NCBI GenBank assembly: GCA_032209605.1 | Contig: JASFXZ010000028.1 | Coordinates: 3,978,941-4,042,940, forward strand | Direction: 5' to 3' | From: Mactromeris polynyma | Lineage: Eukaryota; Mollusca; Bivalvia; Venerida; Mactridae | Length of the DNA stretch: 64,000 nt | In this document: positions 1 through 12,400 of the stretch, piece after piece | Layout: every line of letters begins with the position of its first letter | How positions within the stretch are numbered: position 1 is the stretch's first letter | Made by a program: the position numbers and the translations under genes | The notes under the pieces: model-generated | The model's input: the letters and a program-made list of their open reading frames with translations, nothing else | Database searches by the model: none | Told to the model about the DNA's origin: nothing

Positions 1-483
1 AAAGGTCTAGAGCTATATCATTCTTGTCACTGATAATTACACTTTTACTAGTTTTAAGCTTTTTTTGCGCGCGGTGTGTACCCTAGTACAGTTTAATGTT
101 GCAGTTAGCAACATTGAACATACCATCTTACCATGACTCCATTCCCACCTGTTTTTAGACTGTTAGTATCAATAACATTTTAGTATCATTCTTACTTCTA
201 TTTTGTTGACTCTACTTTTACTTCTTTTTAACTTTTCTTAGCGGCTTGACGCGTGCCATTGTCTAAGTCCTCGTAAGAGGTTTGACAAAACAGATAGATA
301 GATGTGTAGATGACAACGAAAGTACGAAGTCTGTGTCGAACATTTTAGACTATACCGGAAGTGAAATTATAGCACCTGCATTTCGTAGCAACGGTCACTA
401 CAACAGAACGCTTGGTGATACAACATTCTGTGGAAGGATTGAGGACGGAACATACTTGCCGGTAGATGAAAATAAACTTTTAA
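1..483 (+). other. 5' flank and probable 5' UTR of the dynein gene
   Basis: No recognisable core promoter was found. A pyrimidine-rich stretch before AG at about 240 could be a 3' splice site for a leader exon. ATGs at 302, 310 and 466 are followed by early stops; the one at 466 ends in the TAA that immediately precedes the dynein ATG. A frame without stops runs 267-518 and is discussed as a finding. Confidence 0.4.
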
Positions 484-3400
484 ATGTCGTCCGTGGCGGA
501 TCTGGAGATCGGCGATAGCCGAGTGGAGTTTATCGCCGATTATGTTATCAAAACAACAAAATGCAAACCGGCCAAATTTATGACAATGTACAATGTGGAC
601 GAAACGAAGCAGATGATTTTGGAATGGTTCGACAAGGCAGACCAGCCTTCGTTAGTCATTGTAAGCAATCCTGGAGGATCTTTGTCGGCTCAGTATGAAT
701 GGCCCGCCAACCCTAAACAAAAAGCTTGTTATTTTGTTAAGAAGAACAAGGACTCTATTCCAAAGGATATTCCTTTCAGACAGGCCGTACTGTACGGTGA
801 CCTGTCTTACTCTCCATTGGACCAACTTTCTGCCTTCGTGGATGAGGTAAGTTTTCCTTAACGGTTAACCTTCATGTTATTTTCATTCTGTTGAACATTT
901 GATTATATATATATATAATTTATATCTGAGCAGTCGTCTAAGCCCACACAACCACACTCGATCTTCCCTCTTCTGGCATTTGAGGCTCAACAACCATGGG
1001 TTGTCAAACACTGCTGCCACCATTGAAGTTAATCGAGGGGAAAAGTGCAGAGTTACAGTCCCTTTTTTACATAGTATTGGTATCTGATCAATAACCCTTG
1101 TCTATTTGTACATTTCAGGTTTTGGTACCATTACTATCAAATGAGAGGAACCACGACCACTGGCCTAACGTTGTCTCTAAAGATGTTACAAGGCATGTCC
1201 ACAATTTAAAAGGCAATGTGTTTGTAGTGTCTGGACAAGCTAAAGGAAAGACACTTTTGCCTCTACCTGTTGGGGCTGAAAGAGTACATGAGATAGAACT
1301 TGATGGGTTAGTATTTATTTGTCACTTCTATTAAGTAGTACATACAATTCCAGTGTTTGGAAAACATATTTGACCAAAGGGACTTTCTTCCCTTCTATGC
1401 AAACATGGATTTTCTTCACCATTTTGGGAAAGGTAGTGGTACTCATTGAATTGGGAAATTAGCAGCGTCTTGGAGGCTAGTTGTACTGACTATTGCGATG
1501 GAATTAGGGATTCCATGGTTACCTTATCGAGACATAAACATTTCTGCTAAATCTGTTATTCATAAAAAAATTCTAAATTAATTAAACAATATTTTTTACT
1601 TGATAGCTTGTATAGAAATAATTTAATATGGAGTGAATATTTAACCTTTGTTTTACTAAATAACTAGCCTGGAGTAGTGTTTCAAAATAGTTAATGCGAA
1701 GACTGATTCTCGCTGTGAACATTAATGTGTCAAAATTTGATGTACAAGGACTTGTTTTTACATAAATGTTTTTTATTTTATCAGAAGTGACAGTTATGAC
1801 AGGGCACTTATACACACTATTGAGTCAATGGTTATTGAGTGGACACATCAGATTCAAGATGTCCTTAAGAGAGACTCCGCTCAACCATTGTTGGAGGGCT
1901 TGAACCCAACACCATTTGTAGAATTAGAATTCTGGAAGAATAAGGCTGCTAATCTTGAGTGTATCTATGAACAGGTAAAAATTATTTGTTTCTTTTGGCT
2001 TTGCAAGTCCTCGTAAGCTGTCTAGTGAGGAATAACGCGATAAAAGTCACTAAAAATGTGAAACAACTATGTTTGAGTATGAGAAAAAATGTTTTGTATG
2101 ATGCTTACGTCAATATTACATTTACCAATATGATTAATATGACTAGAAGTAGAATCAGGTGGCCTTGAGGTTTTTAAGTTCATGCTAGCAGACAAGTATA
2201 TTCTCTAAAATATCATTCACTTCAGACACTTAAGTTATAAACAAATTTCTTTGGTTGTACTTTCTATATTGCCGTCCAAAAATTGTTCAAGTATCATGGA
2301 CATTAAATTCTGCATTTGATAATTGCCTGGTCCATTCGTTACATCTTGCATTTTTATGTAATTCTAGTTGCGTGATCCAAAAGTGCGCAAGATGGCTGAG
2401 TTGTTAGAAAAGACGGGAAGTAGCTATTTTATCTCATTCAAGGAAATTTTCAGAGATACTGTAGCAGGTAATTCAATTTATTTTTAATTGTCTCTTTTAC
2501 TTGTGTAAATCATTTCAGTATAAATAATAATATGTATTAGATATAATTAATCTAATCACTAAAATTGGGAAAAGTTTTATATATATATCTACATAATAGT
2601 ATAAATCTTTATAATTGCCTGCATAATTAGATATTTGTACAGGCATGGGTTTATTCTGTTTGTGTTTGAAACTAATTTACATTATAGATATTTCTATCCA
2701 TTCAGGAAGCTATGGAAAGATTCTTACCTTTCTTTGGCTTAGACATAGTTACTAAAATGTTGTTATATGTCTTAATTCAGCGCTCACCGAGGCTCAGGAC
2801 ATCAACATGTACTTGAAACCAATGCGCCATCATTTTGAAGACTATGAGCAGGCTGAATTCGATGAGAGCAAGAAATTGTTTGGACCAATGATGAATGCAC
2901 TCTGTCTGGTGTGGGCTAACTCTGAATACTACAACACTCCAGCTAGAGTTATAGTACTTCTGCAAGAGATGAGTAACATGATCATTCAGATGGTAAAATT
3001 GTTTATTTACATTCATGAGCATTATTTGGAAATGAGAAAGCTACTTGAACATGCTTTATATGAAATAACATTTTCTTCTATAACCTTGGGAATTTCTTGA
3101 TTATTTTTAATGTTCTGATTTAAACCAGTGGACGGGAATTATTCATACAGGTCATTTCTTACTTCACACAAACTGTAGCTTTGATAATCATTCTTTTGTT
3201 CAGTGTTTAAGCTTTTCAAATTTAGCTGTGTTGTAACCTTCCATAATCACCAAAGTTAAGTAGCCATTGTATTATTATGTATGAAGTTTATCTAGATTGC
3301 ATTGTGGGAACTGTTAAGTCATATATTTTGCCAGCAAATGTTATATTGCACAATACTTAGTGAACTAGATTTTTACATAATGGAACAAGTCACCTTCAAT

Positions 3401-6400
3401 ATGTAAACTATTAAATTTGAATTGAATCCAATGTAAGAACTTAATTTTATTAATGACTAGTAAGGTCATTCAATTTTGTGCTATTTTTAGTTATGATTCA
3501 ATTTTTAAAGCAAATCTTTCAGTGTATATGCGTTCTTATCAAGTTTATTTGTTTGTGATTTTGCCAAGCAATCGTTGATAAGTGATTGTGTCTTTATAAA
3601 CAGTTTTGAAGCAAGTATTGACAGATATTCCTGCATAGTAACTTTAATTCATTGAACAACGTTTTGTCGACTAAAGATTTATACAAACTTAAATTTTCTT
3701 GATTCATATTTGTGTTTTGCACATTTACTTTCAACATGAATGGGAGAATTCTTTCTTTCTGTAAACTGCATTTCATGTTCTAATGCTCAGCCTCTTAATA
3801 ATCATGGATCATACCATTCATGTATACAATTATTGATTAAAAGTGTGAGAGAACATTTAAAATGGTTGATAAATGACAACAAAAAAGATGCTGTTGGTAA
3901 CTTTGTAGAATTACTATGATAACAGTATTACAAACTTATAGCAAGAAATATGAATTGCATTTATTAGAAAATTGCAAAAAATCATTCTTTATCCCTATTT
4001 AATACATTTATGCAAATTGTATCTCATTTACATACAAACTGTGATTACCTCTGTACCTAGTGTATCTGAATAAAAGTTATATTGGAATCCATATGACTAT
4101 TTGCAGGCAACAACATTCCTTGAACCTCATGAGCTATTCAAAGGGGAAGCGGAAGAGACCATTGTTAAAGTATGCAAGGCTTGTGATGTACTTAAAGGTT
4201 TTAAGGAGGAGTATGAAATTCATCGTCAGAAGTTGAACACTTATTTCAAGGATGGCAAAGAAGTTAGAGAATGGGAATTTGCACCTAAGCTTGTATTCGC
4301 CCGTTACGACAAATTCTGTGAGCGTGCTGAAACTGTCAAGGTAAATTGATGAGTTAAAATATTTTAACAGTAACAAATACATCAGTCATGCACATATGTA
4401 GTGGTTTATATTTGGATGTTTTACTTACATATGGTTATTTAAACAGATTTGACCTAATAATGTTGATACATTTATTTCTTTGAACTATAAACCCATGTTT
4501 GTGTTCTTCATACAGACTTTGATGGAAACAGCTCTCGAGTTTATGAAGTTGGAGAAGATTGAGCTTGGTGGAATTAAGGGTAAAGTACTCAGTCAACTAG
4601 TGGTGAACATCTTTGAGGAGTTCCAAGTTCATTACAAAGTCTTCACTGATGCTACATACGATTGTCTAGATCCAAATGATCCAGTATGTTTTATTTTCAT
4701 TCTTGCTTTTGTTTGATTATTGACAGTTCTGGGCAGAACTATTGTAGCATTTTCTATAACCATATCTGAGTCTCAGTGCTATTTCCTTATGTGACAGAAT
4801 TATCCTGTTAACTGGAATTCTATAAAATCATCGATAGAGTTGGTGTATCAGAATAAACTTCCAAAGCCGTTTTTTATCAGGATTATAAAGAAAATAAACA
4901 ACAACAAAGGAAATGACGTCAACAGAGATAGCGTCAAACATTATCATTCTAGTTGGAAAACTAATTAATATATTGGTTATGTCATATTATATAATAAAAG
5001 ATACAAAACATATGTAAAATGCACTTGACAGAGCTTGATAGAGAAATATACCAGGCTAAACTAGATGGTTAATATGACCAAAGAACTTATTAATAGCACT
5101 TTACTTGAGGTCATACCTTGTGGCTTTACTGTACCAAGTCTATACATCCGTGTTGTTTCCTTTAATAGTATTTTCCAATCCTCTAGTGATTTGTAAATCT
5201 TGTTTGAGATTGTGAATTCACTGACTATTGATTTGTGTTTCTTTCTATTTTTGTCTTGAAAGTAAACTTATTTGTTGACTAAAGCTAATTTTGTAAACTT
5301 ATTTTGTTAGATTACATTGTGTTTATTATCATGCAATTTGTAATAAAAATTATGTTTTACAGAGTTTCATAAATCAATACAAACAATTTGAGGAAATTGT
5401 TGAGGATTTTGATCGTAGAATGGCTACCATCATTTGTCAAGGGTTTGATGATACATCTGGATTGGAAAGTGCTTTCAAGGTACGTCTTTTGGTTGGAATT
5501 TCAGTGTATTTTGTTATAAATGAAGAAAAGGTCTAGATTCATATGAATGAATAAGCAGATCCATTCTTTCTTACTTTGTTTCATGTCATCAGGTTGAGTG
5601 CAAGCTTATGAAGTCATCGTAATACAAACATGAAATTATAAAGTGATCATAAATGAAAAAATATCTATCTTGGGGGATTACTTTTTTGTTTACCGTTTGA
5701 TATTCACTTGGTTCAAACCATGTATTGAATGTTAATAAGAAAGATCTATTTTATTCTATAGCTGTTGGATATCCTGGGGTCCTTGCTTGATCGTCCACTG
5801 ATCAAGAAAGACTTTGAAGAGAAGTATCCCATACTTGTAGAACTTATGAATACTGAACTAGACACTGCCAAGGAGATCTATGATAGACAGATGCAGGTGA
5901 AACAATCCAATGGTAAGATACCAATCCACAAGAATATGCCAACTGTGACTGGAGGTCTCAAGTGGGCACAGGAACTCAGGGAAAGAATCAGCAGTCCTAT
6001 GTCCAGCTTCAAACACCTAGAGCATCCGTACGTATATTTTGATAAATTTCTTTGTTTATTTCATGCTTCTTTGTTATATTCAATGAATGACAGCATGATT
6101 TTACAAAACCTGAAACCAGATTTTATACAACACTATCACATGCTTACAATAATGCTCACAAGTTGACTGTCTGAAAACTGCTTACTTAGCTTGTTTTTAG
6201 CACAGAGCAGGTGCATTATTATAGTACATTGGTGTCCCTTGTTGTCTGTCTATACATCAACATTTGTGCCAGAAATACTACGGTGCAACTAATGGTGTTG
6301 TCTTGTTGAGTTTTCACAGGGGTGATACATGGATAGAATAACAAGTTCTCATGCCACAGTTTTCACAGGGGTGATACATGGATAGAATAACAAGTTCTCA

Positions 6401-9400
6401 TGCCACAGTTTTCACAGGGGTGATACATGGATAGAATAACAAGTTCTCATGCCACAGTTTTCACAGGGGTGATACATGGATAGAATAACAAGTTCTCATG
6501 CCACAGTTTTCACAGGGGTGATACATGGATAGAATAACAAGTTCTCATGCCACAGTTTTCACAGGGGTGATACATGGATAGAATAACAAGTTCTCATGCC
6601 ACAGTTTTCACAGGGGTGATACATGGATAGAATAACAAGTTCTCATGCCACAGTTTTCACAGGGGTGATACATGGATAGAATAACAAGTTCCCATGCCAC
6701 AGTTTTCACAGGGGTGATACATGGATAGAATAACAAGTTCTCATGCCACAGTTTTCACAGGGGTGATACATGGATAGAATAACAAGTTCTCATGCCACAG
6801 TTTTCACAGGGGTGATACATGGATAAAATAACAAGTTCTCATGCCACAGTTTTCACAGGGGTGATACATGGATAGAATAACAAGTTCTCATGCCACAGTT
6901 TAGGCTTTGTTTCACTATTGATCAATTCCTTTTCAAATATAATTTCATTTCTACAGATCGTGAGTATACAAATGCATGTTGATTAATTTCTGTTGTGAAA
7001 AAGCTTTAACACCTGTGTAGATGCTACTTTGTTATATTTTATCTTTTATTATGGCCCCATCATTATTTTAATGGCAAAGGGGTATAAAGCGTTACCCCTG
7101 TCCGTCATTCCATCCGTCCGTGCAAAAATAGGTTGTCGATCAGTAACTCTTGAAAGAAAGGATGGATTCAATTAATATTAGGCACATGAGTATGGGATAA
7201 TACAATACAGGTCAAATTCTATTTCTCTTACAATCCACTTATTTTTGGATGAGTTATGGTACTTTTTTGACTTAATTAATTGCTTTCCTATCGGTAATGC
7301 TGGAAAGGGTGGGAGAAAATTCAAGTTCTATTGCTGAGAAATTATTTAGCCTTTACAAACAAAATAATTGTATTCTGCTGTAAAGCTCATAGGGGGGTAT
7401 CCTTGTCCTAAAGACGTATCTAGTTTGAAATAAAAAAATGAGTGTTGTACACATGTAATGATGTTGTCAGCTTTTTTTTCCCAGTGGGTTTTATTTCTGT
7501 AAAAATAATGCTAAGTATTCGTACAATTTTGAATTACTCACTATTTCTTTAAATATTTTTTATTTGGTAAAATGCCTCTATAGAGAAATTGTATTTATTC
7601 TTATATTTCACAAATTTGTCTTGAAAATAAGTAATGGGCATATAAAATAAAATGATTTTTCCAATTGTGCATTAAGCATAGGTTATATATTCTAGAAAAA
7701 GACATGCTTAATTATCAGTAACTCCACAGAAATGGGGGATGACTTTTCTTATTTGGTTCATAGAAATTATGCTCAAATGCAACATTTTATTCTCTAATAA
7801 CATATTAGAGAAGTATACTTTGTTAACTGTGTGCTATAAGAACAATATTGTTTCTTCCACTAAATATTTTGTTCATCGCATTAAAAATGAAGAAATTCTA
7901 ACACTAACTTTGCTTATTGTATTAATTAAGGAAAGAGATTAAGGAAATGATTGAGAGAATGCCCAATCCTGGTGATATCAAACCATGTACTGCTGCTGCT
8001 GCTAGGCAGTTATATATTGCCACAAAACCTGAGTTCATAGAACTCTGGACAGGCAGGTAGAATACTGTGCACCGTATGTTATAGAGAGTTCTTGGTGGAA
8101 TGGTGGCTTGAACTGGTCGATGAATATATGAATGTTTGATCTTTTATATGGTGCTGGTATAGGCAGTTTAAAATGCACCACAGAAATGATTTTTGATTTT
8201 TTTGAAAAAATGACATAAATAAGTTTGGCTGGTTTTCTAGAATGTCAAGTGTACAAAACTGTACATTCTGTATAACCATTGATGGAAAATTGTTGCACTT
8301 AATCTAATACAATACTTTTGTATCAGTGTTGTGTGTACCCATTTTGATATCACTCTTTTGATGTCTTTTACTATGCAGATGTTAAATTTTACAAAGTTCA
8401 CAAATGACAGCTTCTAGACCAAAACAAATATGTCTGGATATTCTTATAAGTCTTTACTGAACGTAATTAATGTTACTAAGCAAGTCAATTGGTTAGATGC
8501 ATTCGTTAAACTCCATAGTTTCTTATATCTGCATATTTGCTTTCTCTGTCATGAAATGGTAGTTATTTTTTGTTTTGAAAATCCTTCATTGCTTTTTCCA
8601 GGGTCATGTTATTGTTTACACTTATTCCAATTACATATAAGCAGTGTTATGGTGATTTTACAAATAAATATGAGCCTTTAATAAACATAAATACTTGTCT
8701 TTGCTTTTTATAAATGAATGTACATTTTTTGTAACAATTTTTGACTGCACCTACTGATCACATCAAAACATTTGGCTAAATTACAACTCACTGGATTGTC
8801 GGATTTATTTAATCAACGCTTAAAATAGTTAACAAAATTGTTTCGCAAATGGATTGCATATGGAACCAAATGAATGATGACGTTTTTAGAACTTCACTAA
8901 AACACCATGTAATATATTGACATGAAATAATTGATGTTTTTATTTTAGTATATTAGTCATACTTTGATAGTACTTACTCTATCAACTTAGTGGACATAAT
9001 TGATGGCAAACGTTCATATTTTCATAACTATATTTTGCAGAGTTATGGACAGTGAGGAAGCAAAGCTTGTCTTCACCAAGTATGAAGAAATGCTTCAGTT
9101 GCTAAGCAAGTAAGTATATTTCTGTGTTTGTTTTCCAGCCACTTTATGTATTGACAATAACTCTTTTACAGTGCTTATAGAAATTTGAAAAAGCTGATTT
9201 GTTCGTTTAGATATCCTATTTAGAAGACCATTACCACAAGTGACAACTAGTGTCCCTAGGAAGGAAAGGGAGTCAGTGACTCAAGATATCTGCATCAGGG
9301 AAATCCCTGCTCACTGATTTATATGTTTGTAAATGATAATTTAAAGATATGATAATGGATAGCTTCTGTACAAAAGTTCTTGTTTGCTTCTGTTTCCTAT

Positions 9401-12400
9401 TTATCAACTTCTTGTTGTATTGCAGGTGGGACCAAGAGATCTTCAAAGAATGGATTGCAGGAGTTGATGAGGCTTGCTCATTCAACTTAAACCAACCACT
9501 CATCACATGCAATGAGGAAACAAAATTGATCACTGTCAACTTTGACCCTCAACTGGTTGCCGTGCTTCGTGAAGTGAAATATCTAGATATTCGTGCAGAA
9601 GAGCAGGTTCCAGAGAGTGCTTCTGCCATCTATACTCGCTTTGACACACTGTGGAAGTACACAACCAACTTGGACCTCACAGTCAGTCTCTACAACAAGG
9701 TTAGAACTACAGTACTAGAAGTAGAATTTCCACTGATTGAGGGACAAGTAGCAGACATTGATCAGAAACTCCAACAAGCTGAGACTACACTCAACTGGAA
9801 TAGTGATGGTAAGTACAAACTCATAAATAGTTAAATTGTACAACTAAAGATATAAATGTATAATTTTTTTACATTTTAAATTTTAATGAATTTAACATGT
9901 ACTTAGTCATTTAATATTGATCAGTACTAAAAAGGTTTATTTTATAAAAACTATTGATGAGAAATTGACATGTTATATAATCACTGCACACACTTTGTTT
10001 GCCTGGAGAATCTGATCTTATCATGAACATGTCTATAAAGGTTTCCAAATGGTTAGTTAATTTGATATCATTTTTTTATTCATTAACCAGAATGATTATT
10101 GCAATATGTTATGTGGTTGTTTTGATTGATATTGGTACATTACATGTTATTTGTTGGTGTCAGGTATTTGGGAGTACATCCAGAGCACCAGAGACCAGGT
10201 GGTCGATCTTGAATCCCGTGTACAGCAGACAAAGAACAATGTCGAGGAGGTACAGAAATTGATGTCAACTTGGAGCAAGAATCCACTCTTCACCAGAAAG
10301 GAAGAGAAGAATGACTCATTGCTCAACCTTACCGACCGTGAGGACCGCCTCAAGAAGAGGTTTGATGAGATCAAGAACATTGGTGACCAGATCCATGCTC
10401 TGCTTGTGGTATATAACTCGAATATTCGTTTTAAGTAACTCAGGTTGTTCATTTATGCAATCAGGATTTTCGCTAGGATTTTTCAGCTAGGACCATCGTG
10501 TTTGATAAATTGGGGGGTCCTTAGTAAATCTGTAGGGTCCCAGATATATGCAGTTTACCCTTGACAAAGGTTTATTTTAGGGGTCCCAGGGATTCACAGT
10601 AAGTGGAAAATGGGAGTCCCTAGAAAGAAAAGGGAGTCAGAGACTCATGATTTCTGCATCAGGGAAATCCCTTTTGGTTTACATAGGTATGTTCCGGTTA
10701 TTTTTTTGTGAGACTAAGTGAGGCAGAATCCTCCAGCAGATGGACATTTGGGTGTGTATATTGTTTATTGATGCATTTTATTTTTATTCCTTTTAGTTTG
10801 ATCTGCAGTTTAATTCACTTTGTAATTATTGTAAGTTCATGCTATTAATAACATTATTATGAATTTTGTTCATTTGATTTATACAGAAAAATGTCGAGTT
10901 GTTCAAGGCAGACAAAACATCTGACATCTGGAAGGCATACGTAGATTATGTTGATGAGATGGTTGTTGACGGCTTCTTCAACACAATACACTGCAGTATG
11001 AAGTTCCTTCTAGACAACACTGATACCAAACACAGCCCTGATGATCTGTTCAAGGTAACAATCTTGTGCTCATATCACTGACATATATTACACTTATTAT
11101 GCCCTTGTCTTTATACTGGCAGAAGCGTTAACCTTGTCCGTGTGTGCATGTTTGTTAAAAAAGCACACAATTGTGTCCATCTGGTTACTTTGTCATGCAT
11201 GGTGGAATTTTGATAACCACAACAAGATGATGAGTCATGAGCATTAACCTGTCACATGCTTCAAGGTCAAGGTCACAGTGCATGTCTGAACTTAGTTCAT
11301 CTTGCTATATGCATGCTAGAAATGATAGCTCCTCATGTCGGGTAATAATGTGGAATGAGTGCTTATATTAATGTGTCACAAGCATGGTCTATGTCACCAG
11401 CTTCATGGACCAAGTTACAATGTAGGTCAGCCTAATGTATAGAGGGGCATTCATGTCAATGGACACATGTCTAGTTCTGTATTGAAGTGTTAGAGCTCAT
11501 TTCAAAAGTATGAAAACTTTATCTGTGTGTATTGTCCACTAGACAGCTGTAGAATTGAATTTTAGCAAGATAATTCAGATTTTAAAATATTAAGTCAAAC
11601 ATAATCGAGAGAGAAAGTATAAGTTGTAAGAACTTGTTTCACAGTCGATGTAAAACAAATAAGTTTAAAGTTTGAACATTGAATCTTGAAATTTTGGAGT
11701 AACAAACATTTTGTATTTATTTTTCAGGCTATCCTAGAACTTCAGGCCCCAGAAATGGTGTTTGTACCATCCTTGGAGTTTGGTGTACCTGATGGATTCT
11801 ATGACCTTGTGGATGGATTGGTTGGAGATATCTACAAGCAGGCATCACTCGTTAAACGTCTTGCTGACCACAGTGGACAGGTAAAATACATTTCATATTA
11901 TAAGACTAATGTCATGAATGAAACAGTTGCTGTTGTTGTTAAGTCAGTATTTAGCTCAAGGTTAGTTATTGGGAATCTTGTCGTGCGTCGTCAACAATTA
12001 CCTTGTTAGTACTCTAGAGGTTGCAATGTTTGCTGTATGAGACCTGGTCAAAATGTTTGTCTAAGTTAAACCTTGGTCAAGTCTGAAACCAGGTCATCTG
12101 GGGTCAAAAACTAGGTCACTAGTTTTTTCATTTGTAGAAAAACCTTGTTTTAACACTTCATTAAACAAAGGACAAATATGTTCACTACGGAAGACAATTA
12201 AGTTAACAAATGGGGATTTTCTCCGGCCAGCCTTTGTCCACTTGTTGGACTGTTTGTTAGCTGCATGTTTCCAAGCAAGCCCCCTATATTTTTAAATGCT
12301 CATGATAATCAATATAAGTAGGGATGTAGACGAATAATCGGATATTGGAATATTCGTTTGTACGTCTGAACATTTGAATACTGATTCATGTGAGGATAAA

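Noticed and set aside
2708..2760. Possible extra exon after ccattcag in intron 4
   Set aside because: The frame in the required phase reaches TAA after about 15 codons and no donor site follows.
6310..6899. CRISPR-like regular array
   Set aside because: Units are contiguous with no variable spacers, in an animal intron; this is a minisatellite. The same holds for 26971-27960, 34368-35721 and 51755-52632.
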